A stretch of 64,000 nt of DNA, taken from Roseovarius sp. (GTDB lineage Bacteria; Pseudomonadota; Alphaproteobacteria; Rhodobacterales; Rhodobacteraceae). The notes under the pieces were generated by a model that saw only the letters and a program-made list of their open reading frames with translations, did no database searches and was not told the origin of the DNA. The DNA lies in contig NZ_JAUCYU010000004.1 of the NCBI RefSeq assembly GCF_030373445.1, positions 62,001 to 126,000 of the forward strand. Direction: 5' to 3'. The translations under genes and the position numbers were made by a program. Shown piece after piece: positions 8,206 to 18,046 of the stretch (positions are counted from its first letter, which is position 1; every line of letters starts with the position of its first letter).

Positions 8206-9204
8206 ATGGATAAATACTCAGGCCAAAAGAGCGCAGTCCAGTACTTGTACCCCCCGGTCGAGCCGTTCGACCGGCGGATGATGGATGTTGGCGAGGGGCA
8301 CACGATCTATGTCGAGCAGTCGGGGAACCCGGAGGGGAAGCCGGTTGTCGTGCTGCATGGCGGGCCCGGGGGTGGGTGCAGCCCGGCGATGCGGCGGTAT
8401 TTCGATCCGAAGGTCTTCCGGATCATTCTGTTCGACCAACGCGGCTGTGGCCGGTCGAAACCACATGCGAGTGTCGAGGCCAACACGACGTGGCATCTTG
8501 TTGCGGACATTGAGAAAATTCGCGAGGCGCTGGGCGTGGAGCGGTGGATCGTGTTCGGCGGAAGCTGGGGCGCGACACTGGCGCTGATCTATGCGCAGAG
8601 CCATCCGGAACGGGCGGTGCACCTTGTCTTGAGGGGGGTGTTCACCATGACCCGGGCCGAGCTGGACTGGTTCTATGGTGGCGGCGCGGGCCGGTTCTGG
8701 CCGGAAACTTGGGAGCAGTTTCAGAGGCTTATACCCGAGGAAGAACGGGGCGATATGATCGCGGCCTACAATAAAAGGTTGTTCTCGGGGGATCGGGCCG
8801 AGGAGGCGAGGTTCGGGAAGGCCTGGGCGGCGTGGGAGAATGCGCTGGCCACCGTCGGGTCGAGCGGGGTGGGCGGGGACAGCCCGCCGGATTATGCGCG
8901 CGCCTTTGCGAGGCTGGAGAACCATTATTTTACCCATGCCGGTTTCCTGGAGAAGGATGGGCAAATCTTTGATAACATACCGAAAATTTCCCACATTCCC
9001 GGCACGATCGTGCAAGGCAGATATGACATGATCTGCCCGCCGGAATCGGCCTATCGCCTAGCGAGGGATTGGGAAATGGCCGATCTGCGGATGATTCCGC
9101 TGGCCGGCCATGCGCTTTCGGAGCCGGGAATCAGCGCCGAGCTGGTGCGGGTGATGCAGGCGCTGGGGCGCGACGGAAACCCCGAAAATCCAACGTCGGT
9201 ATAA
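8206..9204 (+). CDS. pip: Proline iminopeptidase
   Basis: A 332-residue alpha/beta hydrolase of peptidase family S33 that removes N-terminal proline. Visible are the oxyanion-hole motif HGGPGGGCSP, the DQRGCGRSKPH strand, the nucleophile elbow FGGSWGATLAL with its serine, and a late QGRYDMICPPESAYRL (Asp) and LAGHALSEPG (His). The last residues (NPTSV) and the stop codon fall inside the first unit of the 11-base-spaced repeat at 9193-9234, so the C-terminus may have been altered by that element. Confidence 0.93.
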   Translation: MDKYSGQKSAVQYLYPPVEPFDRRMMDVGEGHTIYVEQSGNPEGKPVVVLHGGPGGGCSPAMRRYFDPKVFRIILFDQRGCGRSKPHASVEANTTWHLVADIEKIREALGVERWIVFGGSWGATLALIYAQSHPERAVHLVLRGVFTMTRAELDWFYGGGAGRFWPETWEQFQRLIPEEERGDMIAAYNKRLFSGDRAEEARFGKAWAAWENALATVGSSGVGGDSPPDYARAFARLENHYFTHAGFLEKDGQIFDNIPKISHIPGTIVQGRYDMICPPESAYRLARDWEMADLRMIPLAGHALSEPGISAELVRVMQALGRDGNPENPTSV

Positions 9205-9234
9205 CGTCGGTATTTTGTCGGTATCACGTCGGTG
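9193..9234. repeat. 11-base-period GTCGGT repeat element, copy A
   Basis: Four GTCGGT units begin at 9195, 9206, 9217 and 9228, exactly 11 bases apart. The 42-base block matches 56277-56318 at all but three positions. It starts inside the last codons of pip and ends 48 bases before the CDGSH gene. It could be a binding array for a dimeric or stacked regulator, or a dispersed repeat; no function is known to me. Confidence 0.85.
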
Positions 9235-9282
9235 GGCGGAACCGAGACATGTGCTACCTTCCTTCTGACAAGGAGATACATC

Positions 9283-9909
9283 ATGTCGGACAAACCAGCC
9301 ATCGAAGCGCGCGAGAACGGGCCCTTCGTCGCCAAGCATATCCGCCGGATGAAAGGCCCCGACGGGGAAGACATCGAGGTGAAGCCCACAATGGCGCTAT
9401 GCCGGTGCGGGCATTCCGGGAACAAGCCGTTCTGTGATGGCAGCCACGAGAAGGTTGGGTTCAAGAGCGACGGCGGAGAGCCCGCCGGCAAGGACAAGCT
9501 TCTGAGCTACGAGGGCGCGGAGGTGGCGGTGACGTTCAATCCGCGCATCTGTGCCCATGCCGCCGAGTGCGGGCGGATCGCCGGGCATGTTTTCGACCCC
9601 GAGCAGAAGCCGTGGATCCAGCCCGACAAGGGTACGCGGGCCGAGGTGGAGGAGGTGGTCGCCGCCTGCCCCTCGGGCGCGCTGGCGCTGAAGCGCGCGG
9701 ATGGCGGGCGGGAGCACCGGTTGTCGGAGCGCTGCGACATCACTGTCGAGAAGAACGGGCCGTACTGGGTGCAGAACGTGACCTCGCCCGCCGGGGCTCA
9801 GGCGGAGGGGATGTCGTCGAAGAAATACGTGCTGTGCCGGTGCGGACTGTCGGGGAACAAGCCGTATTGTGACGGCACCCATCGGGACGAGGGGTGGACG
9901 GCGGAGTAG
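9283..9909 (+). CDS. Double CDGSH iron-sulfur protein with central ferredoxin-like segment
   Basis: A 208-residue protein with two CDGSH domains: C40, C42, C51 and H55 in CRCGHSGNKPFCDGSH, and C185, C187, C196 and H200 in CRCGLSGNKPYCDGTH. Each should bind a 2Fe-2S cluster by three Cys and one His, as in mitoNEET. Between them, about residues 75-137 resemble the Fer4_19-type domain (C90, C96, C129, the last in ACPSGAL). The ATG at 9283 follows a clear AAGGAG site. Redox or iron-handling roles are inferred from the family. Confidence 0.9.
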   Translation: MSDKPAIEARENGPFVAKHIRRMKGPDGEDIEVKPTMALCRCGHSGNKPFCDGSHEKVGFKSDGGEPAGKDKLLSYEGAEVAVTFNPRICAHAAECGRIAGHVFDPEQKPWIQPDKGTRAEVEEVVAACPSGALALKRADGGREHRLSERCDITVEKNGPYWVQNVTSPAGAQAEGMSSKKYVLCRCGLSGNKPYCDGTHRDEGWTAE

Positions 9910-10026
9910 GGATCTCGGCGCGGCGCCCTAGCCTTTCCCACTATTGCGACATCACGTTGGTCGTTGCAGGTTATCAAGCGAAGGAAACCCGGCCGTGCCC
10001 GGACGGGTCGAGACGAGAGCGCCCCC

Positions 10027-11448
10027 ATGACCAAGCCCGGATACCGCATCGACCCCGCTGACCCGGAGGCGTTCCGGCGCGCGTTTCACGAGCTGGCCGA
10101 TGTCTGTCTCGACCGGGTGGAGCAGGCGCGCGACCTGCCGTGGGTTCCGAAGCCTGATGACATGGCCGAAACCGTCGCGCTGGGCACCCATGAGCAGGGG
10201 CTGGGCGAGGCGGAGGTTTTCGCGATGATGCGGGACGAGGTGATGCCCTATGCGACGGGCAACACCCATCCGCGGTTCTTTGGCTGGGTGCATGGCACCG
10301 GGCAGCCGGTGGGCGTGGCCGCCGAGATGGTGGCGGCGGCGATGAATTCGAACCTTGGCGGGCGGGATCACGGGGCGATGGCGGTGGAGCAGGCGGTGAT
10401 CGACTGGTCGCGGCGGCAGGCCGGGCTTCCGGAGGGGGCGTCAGGGGTTCTGACCACCGGCACCAGCCAGGCAACGATCCTAGCGCTGAGCGCGGCGCGG
10501 ATGAAGCTGTTCGGGGATGCTGTGCGAAAGGACGGAATCGCCGGATTGGGGCGAGTTAGAGTCTATTCCGTTCAAGGTGCGCATGCCTGTATCGAGAAGG
10601 CGATGGAGGTGATGGGGCATGGCAGCCGGGCCGTGCGACATATCCCGCAGGGGCCGGATGGTGCCATGGATATGGAGGAGCTGGAGGCGGCGATTGCCGA
10701 GGATCGTGCCGCGCGGATCCTGCCGATGGCGGTGGTGGGCACGGCGGGGTCGGTCAATACCGGGACGTTCGACCGGCTGGATGCGATTGCCGGACTGTGC
10801 GGGCGCGAGGGGCTGTGGTTTCACGTCGACGGCGCCTTCGGTTTCTGGGCGGTGCTGGCGGAGGATCCGTGGCGCGAGCTTGTGCGGGGCGTCGACCGGG
10901 CTGACAGCATCGCGGCGGATTTTCACAAGTGGATCGGGGTGCCCTATGATTGCGGCATGGTGCTGATGCGCGATGGCGATCTGCACCGGCGGACGTTCTC
11001 GACCCGGCCCGCCTATCTCGAAGGGCAGGGGGCGGGCCTTGGCGGGGGCGAGACGTGGTTCACCGATTACGGTCTGGAACTGAGCCGGGGATTCCGGGCG
11101 CTGAAGGTCTGGGCCGCGATCAAGGCGGCGGGGACCGGGGCGCTTTCGGCGACGATCAGCGACAATTGCCGGCAGGCAGCACTGATGGCGGAGCTGGTGG
11201 AGGCGTCGGAGGTGCTGGAGCTGGCGCAGCCGGTGCAGGCGAACGTGTGCTGTTTCTACCTGGGGCGCGGGGAGGCCTCGGCGGTCGCCACGGCGTTGCA
11301 GCTTTCGGGGGAGGCGGTGTTTTCAACGACGACGCTGAACGGTCGGGAGTGCCTTCGGGCGGCGATCGTCAACCACCGGACGACAGAGGAGGATATCCGG
11401 CTGGCGGTTGCGGCGGTGGAACGGGAGGTGAGGTCGGTTGAGGTATAA
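10027..11448 (+). CDS. PLP-dependent decarboxylase (group II, aromatic-amino-acid/glutamate type)
   Basis: A 473-residue fold-type I pyridoxal-phosphate enzyme of the group II decarboxylase family. Visible are the substrate-side NTHPRFFGWVHGTGQPVG, the TTGTSQATILAL phosphate-binding region, the cofactor Asp-containing FHVDGAFGFWAVLA and the Schiff-base lysine in DSIAADFHKWIGVPYDCG. The substrate could be an aromatic amino acid, glutamate or cysteate; the sequence alone does not decide. The ATG at 10027 is used; the open frame back to 9964 has no ribosome site. It stands alone, upstream of the rimP leader. Confidence 0.88.
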   Translation: MTKPGYRIDPADPEAFRRAFHELADVCLDRVEQARDLPWVPKPDDMAETVALGTHEQGLGEAEVFAMMRDEVMPYATGNTHPRFFGWVHGTGQPVGVAAEMVAAAMNSNLGGRDHGAMAVEQAVIDWSRRQAGLPEGASGVLTTGTSQATILALSAARMKLFGDAVRKDGIAGLGRVRVYSVQGAHACIEKAMEVMGHGSRAVRHIPQGPDGAMDMEELEAAIAEDRAARILPMAVVGTAGSVNTGTFDRLDAIAGLCGREGLWFHVDGAFGFWAVLAEDPWRELVRGVDRADSIAADFHKWIGVPYDCGMVLMRDGDLHRRTFSTRPAYLEGQGAGLGGGETWFTDYGLELSRGFRALKVWAAIKAAGTGALSATISDNCRQAALMAELVEASEVLELAQPVQANVCCFYLGRGEASAVATALQLSGEAVFSTTTLNGRECLRAAIVNHRTTEEDIRLAVAAVEREVRSVEV

Positions 11449-11851
11449 TGCCGCGCGGAATCGAGGGCTTCAGCCCGCCGCGCGATCGCCCGCTGCCCGG
11501 CAGGCGATTGCATGGCAATCGCCGAGAGGGGGCCGCCCCGATGGGCTGGCGATTGGGAGAGGGCAGCGCCACGGGCCGAAGTTGTTCGGACTTGGCAGGC
11601 ATAAAGTGCCCTCGACCCACGTTGGATCGCCACCCCGCGGCCTGGCGATCGCACGTCTCATCGCTTAGCTTCGAGCGAAATGGGCGGTGCCGCGCGTCTC
11701 GGGAGTTGAACTTGGGCAAAGACACCCCTTGCAGACTCGCACCGGTGGGCGTATATCCCCCATCAACAGCGGCGCTTTCGGGTCCACACCGGAGGCTCCA
11801 CCGGATAGCTACGACGGGCCGCGCGCCCGTTTTTTTGTGTTTGAAGGACCG
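11449..11851 (+). other. Long structured leader upstream of the rimP-nusA-infB operon
   Basis: About 400 bases without a credible gene. The first half holds several inverted repeats: GGCGATTGC/GCAATCGCC at 11503-11523 and GATCGCCA...TGGCGATC near 11625-11650. The second half holds complementary segments CCGGTGG (about 11741) and CCACCGG (about 11797), followed at once by an intrinsic terminator at 11814-11836. The layout fits a transcription attenuator controlling the operon. A rimP leader RNA family has been described in alphaproteobacteria; I could not test whether this is a member. Confidence 0.6.
11814..11836 (+). terminator. Intrinsic terminator directly upstream of rimP (attenuator candidate)
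   Basis: The stem ACGGGC/GCCCGT with a five-base loop is followed by seven T. It lies 15 bases before the rimP ATG and far from the stop of the upstream decarboxylase gene, so it is placed to stop leader transcripts rather than to end that gene. Confidence 0.85.
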
Positions 11852-12424
11852 ATGAGCAACACCCTGATCGCCAAGTCCGCCATCGACCGCAGGATGGCCG
11901 AGATCATCACCCCCGTCATCGAGGACATGGGGTACGAGCTCGTGCGCGTGCGGCTGATGGGGGGGAAGTCCGCGACGCTTCAGATCATGGCCGAGAAGCC
12001 CGACGGCGGGATCGAGGTGGATGATTGCGCCGATATCTCGAACGCGGTGAGTGCCGTGCTGGACGTCGAGGACCCGATCACCGATGCCTATACGCTGGAA
12101 GTGTCGAGCCCCGGGATCGACCGGCCTTTGACGCGGCTGAAGGATTTCGAGGAGTTCGAGGGCTACGAGGCGAAGATCGAGACGCACGAGCTTATCGAGG
12201 GGCGCAAGCGGTTCAAGGGCGTGCTGGCCGGTGTCGAGGGCGGCGAGGTGCTGATCAATCTCGACGAGGGCACGGTGGGGCTGCAGTTCGACTGGCTGGC
12301 GGATGCCAAGCTGGTGCTGACCGACGAGCTGATCCGCGACATGCTTAAGGCGCGCAAGGATGCGGGCGTGCTCAACGAAGAACAATTTGACGATATCGAG
12401 ACCGACGGGTCGGAGGAGACATAA
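11852..12424 (+). CDS. rimP: Ribosome maturation factor RimP
   Basis: A 190-residue RimP, needed for 30S subunit maturation. Family signatures are [36 protein letters not shown] and [19 protein letters not shown]. The start at 11852 follows GAAGGA and is chosen because upstream sequence in frame belongs to the leader and its terminator. It is the first gene of the rimP-nusA-DUF448-infB operon; nusA begins 2 bases after the stop. Confidence 0.96.
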   Translation: MSNTLIAKSAIDRRMAEIITPVIEDMGYELVRVRLMGGKSATLQIMAEKPDGGIEVDDCADISNAVSAVLDVEDPITDAYTLEVSSPGIDRPLTRLKDFEEFEGYEAKIETHELIEGRKRFKGVLAGVEGGEVLINLDEGTVGLQFDWLADAKLVLTDELIRDMLKARKDAGVLNEEQFDDIETDGSEET

Positions 12425-12426
12425 GA

Positions 12427-14058
12427 ATGGCAATTACCTCTGCAAACCAGCTTGAGCTGCTGCAAACCGCCGAGGCCGTGGCGCGGGAGAAGATGATCGA
12501 CCCCGGCCTGGTGGTCGAGGCGATGGAAGAAAGCCTCGCCCGGGCGGCGAAGAGCCGGTACGGCGCCGAGATGGATATCCGCGTGAGCATCGACCGCAAG
12601 ACGGGCCGGGCGACGTTCACCCGCGTGCGGACGGTGGTCGAGGATGAAGAGCTGGAGAATTACCAGGCCGAGATGACCGTCGAGCAGGCGAAGCAGTACC
12701 TGGACGATCCGAAGGTGGGCGACACCTTCGTCGAGGAAGTGCCGCCGGTGGACATGGGCCGGATCGCCGCGCAGAGCGCCAAGCAGGTGATCCTGCAGAA
12801 GGTGCGCGAGGCCGAGCGGGACCGGCAGTATGACGAGTTCAAGGATCGTGCGGGCACCATCATCAACGGTGTGGTCAAGCGCGAGGAATACGGCAACGTC
12901 ATCGTCGACGTGGGCCGGGGCGAGGCGATCCTGCGCCGGAACGAGAAGATCGGGCGCGAGAGCTATCGTAATGGTGACCGCATCCGCTGCTACATCAAGG
13001 ATGTGCGGCGCGAGGCGCGGGGCCCGCAGATTTTCCTGAGCCGGACGGCGCCGGAATTCATGGCGGAGCTGTTCAAGATGGAGGTGCCGGAGATCTATGA
13101 CGGCATCATCGACATCAAGGCCGTGGCGCGTGATCCGGGCAGCCGGGCGAAGATCGCGGTGATTTCCTACGACAACTCGATCGACCCGGTGGGCGCCTGT
13201 GTGGGTATGCGCGGCAGCCGGGTTCAGGCCGTGGTGAACGAGCTTCAGGGCGAGAAGATCGACATCATCCCGTGGAACGAGGACCAGCCGACCTTCCTTG
13301 TGAACGCGCTGCAGCCCGCCGAGGTGAGCAAGGTGGTTCTCGACGAGGAAGCCGAGCGGATCGAGGTTGTCGTTCCCGAGGATCAGCTGAGCCTCGCCAT
13401 CGGCCGTCGGGGTCAGAACGTGCGGCTGGCGAGCCAGCTGACCGGTCTGGATATCGACATCATGACCGAGGCCGAGGACAGCGAGCGCCGCCAGAAGGAA
13501 TTCGAGGAGCGGACCAACCTGTTCATGACAGCGCTGGACCTCGACGAGTTCTTTGCCCAGCTTCTGGTCTCGGAAGGCTTCACCAACCTCGACGAGGTGG
13601 CCTATGTCGAGCTGGACGAGCTGCTGGTGATCGACGGCGTCGACGAGGACACCGCCAACGAGCTTCAGGCGCGGGCGCGCGACGTTCTGGAGGCGCAGGC
13701 GCGCGAGGCGCTGGAGAAGGCGCGCGAGCTTGGGGCCGAGGACAGCCTTATTGACTTCGAGGGGCTGACACCCCAGATGGTGAGGGCACTGGCCGAGGAT
13801 GGCGTGAAAACGCTGGAAGACTTCGCCACCTGTGCCGACTGGGAACTGGCCGGCGGCTGGACGACGGTCGATGGCGAGCGCGTCAAGGATGACGGCCTTC
13901 TCGAACCTTTCGATGTCTCGCTCGAGGAAGCGCAACACCTGGTAATGACCGCCCGGATTTCGCTGGGCTGGGTCGATCCCGCCGATCTGGAAGGCGACGA
14001 GGACGACGAGGAAGGGCTCGAAGAGGGCGCGGAAGTCGAAAAGGAGGGCGAGGCCTGA
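12427..14058 (+). CDS. nusA: Transcription termination/antitermination factor NusA
   Basis: A 543-residue NusA, which binds RNA polymerase and modulates pausing, termination and antitermination. Domains in order are the N-terminal polymerase-binding domain (to about 130), S1 (about 135-200, with [21 protein letters not shown]), KH1/KH2 (about 230-345, with [20 protein letters not shown] and [18 protein letters not shown]) and C-terminal helix-hairpin repeats. The last residues are strongly acidic. NusA often represses its own operon, which fits the attenuator-like leader. Confidence 0.97.
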   Translation: MAITSANQLELLQTAEAVAREKMIDPGLVVEAMEESLARAAKSRYGAEMDIRVSIDRKTGRATFTRVRTVVEDEELENYQAEMTVEQAKQYLDDPKVGDTFVEEVPPVDMGRIAAQSAKQVILQKVREAERDRQYDEFKDRAGTIINGVVKREEYGNVIVDVGRGEAILRRNEKIGRESYRNGDRIRCYIKDVRREARGPQIFLSRTAPEFMAELFKMEVPEIYDGIIDIKAVARDPGSRAKIAVISYDNSIDPVGACVGMRGSRVQAVVNELQGEKIDIIPWNEDQPTFLVNALQPAEVSKVVLDEEAERIEVVVPEDQLSLAIGRRGQNVRLASQLTGLDIDIMTEAEDSERRQKEFEERTNLFMTALDLDEFFAQLLVSEGFTNLDEVAYVELDELLVIDGVDEDTANELQARARDVLEAQAREALEKARELGAEDSLIDFEGLTPQMVRALAEDGVKTLEDFATCADWELAGGWTTVDGERVKDDGLLEPFDVSLEEAQHLVMTARISLGWVDPADLEGDEDDEEGLEEGAEVEKEGEA

Positions 14059-14084
14059 TCCTTCAGGCCTCGCGGTAGCGTGTC

Positions 14085-14717
14085 ATGGGTCGCGGTGGGC
14101 AGCCCAAGGACCGGACCGAAGGTCCAGATCGCAAGTGCATTGCCACGGGCGAGGTGCGCCCGGCCGAGGGGATGATCCGGTTCGTCGTCGGGCCCGATAA
14201 CCAGATCGTGCCCGACCTTCTGGGCAAGCTGCCGGGCCGGGGCATCTGGGTCACGGCCGACCGGGCCGCGCTGGAGAAGGCCGCGGCGAAGAACCTCTTC
14301 GCCCGCGCCGCCAAGCAGCCGGTGCAGGTGCCCGAGGGGCTGGCGGATTTCGTCGAGGCGCAGCTGGCGCTTCGGGTGACGAACCTGATCAGCCTTGCCC
14401 GCAAGGGCGGTGGGGCCGTGTGTGGATACGAGAAGGTCAAGGACTGGCTTCAGAAGGAAGAGGCGAGTGTCCTGATCCAGGCCAGCGACGGGTCCGAGCG
14501 GGGGAAATCGAAGCTGAGCACGCCATATGGCGGAGATTTCATAGGCTGGCTTACGGCGGACGAGCTGGGCCGGGCCTTCGGGCGACAAACCGTTATCCAT
14601 GCCGCACTGGGGGATGGCGGTTTGCCGCAACGTGTTGTAGAGGAAGCGGCAAGGCTGAAAGGCCTGCGCGGCTCGGGTGGCGACGAGAGCCATCGGAAAG
14701 GAAGAAAGACCAGATGA
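14085..14717 (+). CDS. YlxR (DUF448) and L7Ae-like RNA-binding protein
   Basis: A 210-residue protein that joins an N-terminal YlxR/DUF448 domain ([38 protein letters not shown]) to a C-terminal L7Ae/L30e-like domain (about 95-190). Firmicutes encode these as two genes, ylxR and ylxQ, at the same place between nusA and infB; the fusion is common in alphaproteobacteria. YlxR has been linked to RNase P and to transcription control in some bacteria; RNA binding is the safe call. Its stop overlaps the infB start (ATGA). Confidence 0.88.
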   Translation: MGRGGQPKDRTEGPDRKCIATGEVRPAEGMIRFVVGPDNQIVPDLLGKLPGRGIWVTADRAALEKAAAKNLFARAAKQPVQVPEGLADFVEAQLALRVTNLISLARKGGGAVCGYEKVKDWLQKEEASVLIQASDGSERGKSKLSTPYGGDFIGWLTADELGRAFGRQTVIHAALGDGGLPQRVVEEAARLKGLRGSGGDESHRKGRKTR

Positions 14718-17215
14718 GCGACAACGACGGGAAGAAAACTCTGGGTGTGCGTGGCGGTCCCCGGTCGGGGAACGTGAAGCAGAGCTTCAGCCATGGTCGC
14801 ACCAAGAACGTCGTGGTGGAAACCAAGCGCAAGCGCGTCGTCAAGCCGGCGAAACCCGGCGGCGCGCCCGGACGGTCTGCGCCCGGGTCTTCGCAGTCGT
14901 CGGCCGATGGCAGCAAACGTCCCGCCGGGATTTCCGATGCGGAGATGGAGCGCCGCATGAAGGCGTTGCAGGCCGCGAAGGAACGCGAGGTCGAGGAAGC
15001 CCAGCAGCGCGAGGCCGAGGAGAAGGCCCGCGAGGAAGAAAAGCAACGCCGCCGCGAAGAGGCCGAGGCCAAGGAACGCGAACAGCGCGAGGCCGAGGAG
15101 AAGGCCAAGGCGAAGGCCGCGGAAGAAGAGCGCAAGCGCCAGGAAGAGGCGGATGCCGCGCAGCGGGCCGCCGAGGCCGCCGCGCAGCCCGCCCCGGACG
15201 AGTCGCAGCCGTCGCGCGCGCCAGCGAAGGCCGCACCGCCGCGCCGCGACGATGCCAAGGCCGACCGTGACCAGAAGGGCGGCAAGGGCCGTGGCAAGGG
15301 CCGCGACGATGGCCGCCGTTCCGGCAAGCTGACCCTGAACCAGGCGCTTTCGGGCGGCGAAGGCGGGCGGCAGAAGTCGCTGGCCGCGATGAAGCGGAAG
15401 CAGGAGCGTGCCCGGCAGAAGGCCATGGGCGGCGCGCAGGAGCGTGAAAAGGTCGTCCGCGACGTGCAGCTTCCCGAAGCCATCGTGGTGTCGGAGCTGG
15501 CCAACCGCATGGCCGAGCGCGTCGGCGACGTGATCAAGGCGCTGATGAATAACGGCATGATGGTCACGCAGAACCAGACGATCGATGCCGATACCGCCGA
15601 GCTGATCATCGAGGAGTTCGGCCACCGCGTCGTGCGGGTGTCGGATTCGGACGTGGAAGACGTGATCGACAGCGTCAAGGACAAGGACGAGGACCTGCTG
15701 CCGCGGCCGCCGGTCATCACCGTGATGGGCCATGTCGACCACGGCAAGACCTCGCTTCTCGACGCGATCCGCGATGCCAAGGTGGTTGCCGGCGAGGCCG
15801 GGGGCATTACCCAGCATATCGGCGCCTACCAGGTGACGACCGAGAGCGGCTCTGTCCTGAGCTTCCTCGACACGCCGGGCCACGCCGCGTTTACCTCCAT
15901 GCGTGCCCGTGGTGCGCAGGTGACGGATATCGTGGTGCTGGTTGTGGCCGCCGACGATTCGGTAATGCCGCAGACGGTGGAAGCCATCAACCACGCCAAG
16001 GCCGCCGGCGTTCCGATGATCGTGGCGATCAACAAGTGCGACAAGCCCGAAGCGAACCCCGACAAGGTGCGCACCGAGCTGCTGCAACACGAGGTGATCG
16101 TCGAGGCGATGTCGGGCGACGTGCAGGACGTGGAAGTGTCGGCCGTTTCGAAACAGGGCCTGGATGACCTGCTTGAGGCGATCGCGCTTCAGGCCGAGAT
16201 CCTCGAATTGAAGGCGAACCCGAAGCGGGCCGCCGAAGGCGCCGTGATCGAGGCGCAGCTCGACGTGGGCCGTGGCCCCGTGGCGACGGTTCTCGTGCAG
16301 CGCGGGACGCTTCACCAAGGCGATATCTTCGTCGTGGGCGAGCAGTACGGCAAGGTGCGCGCGCTGATCAACGACCGTGGCGAGCGGGTCAAGGAAGCCG
16401 GGCCGTCGGTGCCGGTCGAGGTGCTGGGCCTGAACGGCACGCCCGAGGCGGGCGACGTTCTGAACGTGGTTCAGTCGGAAGGCCAGGCGCGCGAGATCGC
16501 CGAGTACCGCCAGAAGGCCGCGAAGGAGAAGCGCGCCGCTGCCGGGGCCGGGACCACGCTGGAACAGCTTCTGGCGCAGGCCAAGGAGAACGAGAACGTC
16601 AAGGAACTGCCTATCCTGGTGAAGGCCGACGTGCAGGGCTCGACCGAGGCGATCGTTCAGGCGATGGAGAAGATCGGCAACGAGGAGGTGCGCGTGCGCG
16701 TGCTTCACGCGGGTGTCGGCGCCATCACCGAATCGGATATCGGGCTGGCCGAGGCGTCTGGCGCGCCGGTGATCGGGTTCAACGTGCGGGCCAATGCGCC
16801 GGCGCGGAACTCTGCGAACCAGAAGGGCGTGGAAATCCGCTATTACAGCGTGATCTACGACTTGGTGGATGACGTGAAGGCGGCCGCGAGCGGCCTGCTG
16901 GGTGCCGAGATCCGCGAGAACTTCATCGGCTATGCGCAGATCAAGGAAGTCTTCAAGGTGTCGGGCGTCGGCAAGGTGGCCGGCTGTCTTGTCACCGAGG
17001 GGATCGCGCGCCGGTCTGCCGGGGTGCGCCTGCTGCGGGATGACGTGGTGATTCACGAAGGCACGCTGAAGACGCTGAAGCGCTTCAAGGACGAGGTGTC
17101 GGAAGTGCAGTCGGGCCAGGAATGCGGGATGGCGTTCGAGAATTACGACGATATCCGGCCGAACGACGTGATCGAGATCTTCGAGCGGGAAGAGGTCGAG
17201 CGCAATCTCGACTGA
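14714..17215 (+). CDS. infB: Translation initiation factor IF-2
   Basis: An 833-residue IF-2, the GTPase that places initiator tRNA on the 30S subunit. The N-terminal ~230 residues are charged and repetitive (Ala/Glu/Arg/Lys coiled-coil-like), as usual. They are followed by the IF2 N-domain and the G domain from about residue 335, with [16 protein letters not shown] (G1), DTPGHAAF (G3) and [10 protein letters not shown] (G4). The C-terminal domains end in [17 protein letters not shown]. The ATG at 14714 overlaps the previous stop, so translation is coupled. Confidence 0.97.
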   Translation: MSDNDGKKTLGVRGGPRSGNVKQSFSHGRTKNVVVETKRKRVVKPAKPGGAPGRSAPGSSQSSADGSKRPAGISDAEMERRMKALQAAKEREVEEAQQREAEEKAREEEKQRRREEAEAKEREQREAEEKAKAKAAEEERKRQEEADAAQRAAEAAAQPAPDESQPSRAPAKAAPPRRDDAKADRDQKGGKGRGKGRDDGRRSGKLTLNQALSGGEGGRQKSLAAMKRKQERARQKAMGGAQEREKVVRDVQLPEAIVVSELANRMAERVGDVIKALMNNGMMVTQNQTIDADTAELIIEEFGHRVVRVSDSDVEDVIDSVKDKDEDLLPRPPVITVMGHVDHGKTSLLDAIRDAKVVAGEAGGITQHIGAYQVTTESGSVLSFLDTPGHAAFTSMRARGAQVTDIVVLVVAADDSVMPQTVEAINHAKAAGVPMIVAINKCDKPEANPDKVRTELLQHEVIVEAMSGDVQDVEVSAVSKQGLDDLLEAIALQAEILELKANPKRAAEGAVIEAQLDVGRGPVATVLVQRGTLHQGDIFVVGEQYGKVRALINDRGERVKEAGPSVPVEVLGLNGTPEAGDVLNVVQSEGQAREIAEYRQKAAKEKRAAAGAGTTLEQLLAQAKENENVKELPILVKADVQGSTEAIVQAMEKIGNEEVRVRVLHAGVGAITESDIGLAEASGAPVIGFNVRANAPARNSANQKGVEIRYYSVIYDLVDDVKAAASGLLGAEIRENFIGYAQIKEVFKVSGVGKVAGCLVTEGIARRSAGVRLLRDDVVIHEGTLKTLKRFKDEVSEVQSGQECGMAFENYDDIRPNDVIEIFEREEVERNLD

Positions 17216-17241
17216 TCCCGGCGGAGGGAAGCGGAATCGAA

Positions 17242-17268
17242 AAGGGGCGGGATGTTATTCCGCCCCTT
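17242..17268. terminator. Bidirectional terminator hairpin after infB
   Basis: AAGGGGCGG and CCGCCCCTT form a perfect nine-pair stem around a nine-base loop. On the minus strand the stem is followed by a short T run, so it can also end the small gene at 17293-17427. Confidence 0.75.
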
Positions 17269-17292
17269 CGCGTCTGAATTTGGTCGTTCTGG

Positions 17293-17427
17293 TCAGGCGG
17301 CCCGGGTCACCGGACGGCCGCTGTACGTCTTGCCGCCGATGCGGACCGTGATCCGGCCATCGGGCAGAGCTTTGACGAACAGGCCTTGAATCAGAACGCT
17401 AGTGCCGATCGATATTGTTCTGAGCAT
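17293..17427 (-). CDS. Small hypothetical protein (44 residues)
   Basis: A 44-residue frame starting MLRTISIGTSVLIQGLFVKA and ending in a basic, glycine-containing stretch (RIGGKTYSGRPVTRAA). A GGGGT stretch lies about 8 bases before the ATG at 17427. An in-frame ATG at 17529 would add 34 residues that look like untranslated sequence. A terminator hairpin follows the stop. It looks like a compact beta-rich peptide; the function is unknown and I cannot name a family. Confidence 0.5.
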   Translation of the reverse strand: MLRTISIGTSVLIQGLFVKALPDGRITVRIGGKTYSGRPVTRAA

Positions 17428-17647
17428 TTCAATTACCCCAAGATGCGATTGTTTAAAAGTAGCATGAAATTTCAGCGAAAGAAGGAATTTTCGCAAAAAT
17501 GTCATACGGCGTGGGAATCGCGTGTCCAAAACTACCCACCGGGCATTGCCAAAAGGTTAACAGGCGAGGCCGGGGCCGGTCGTAAGGTATAGAAATTTTT
17601 AACGAATCAGGCAGGCGACGGCGCGGCGGATTTGCCGATCCTGGCGG

Positions 17648-18046
17648 TCAGATCCAGTCGCGAAGCATGGCGATCAAGGGAATATCGGCGGGAGGCATCG
17701 GGTAGTCGCGCAATTCGTTCACGCGGGCCCATTTGAGGGTCTGGCCCTCGCGGCCCTGCGGTGTCCCCTCCCATTTGCGGCAGGCGAAGAGGGGCATGAG
17801 GAGATGGAAATCCTCGTAGCCGTGGCTGGCGAAGGTGAGGGGCGCCAGGCAGCTTTGCCAGGTTTCGATGCCCAGTTCCTCGTGCAGCTCGCGAATCAGT
17901 GCGGCCTCGGGAGTTTCGCCGGGTTCGATCTTGCCGCCGGGAAACTCCCAGAGGCCGGCCATGGATTTGCCCTCGGGGCGCTGGGTGAGGAGGACGCGGC
18001 CGTCGACGTCGATGAGGGCGACGGCCGAGACTAAGATGGTTTTCAT
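17648..18046 (-). CDS. mutT: 8-oxo-dGTP diphosphatase (Nudix hydrolase)
   Basis: A 132-residue MutT-like protein that hydrolyses oxidised dGTP and so avoids A-C transversions. The Nudix box is clear: GGKIEPGETPEAALIRELHEELGI, with the metal-binding REXXEE core. The substrate-side segment AGLWEFPG precedes it. Its start overlaps the argJ stop by four bases, and it is the last gene of a rotamase-argJ-mutT unit. Confidence 0.93.
   Translation of the reverse strand: MKTILVSAVALIDVDGRVLLTQRPEGKSMAGLWEFPGGKIEPGETPEAALIRELHEELGIETWQSCLAPLTFASHGYEDFHLLMPLFACRKWEGTPQGREGQTLKWARVNELRDYPMPPADIPLIAMLRDWI

Noticed and set aside
11449..11851. tRNA gene upstream of rimP, as found in enterobacteria
   Set aside because: No cloverleaf or T-loop GTTCGANTC sequence is present; the hairpins do not fit a tRNA.
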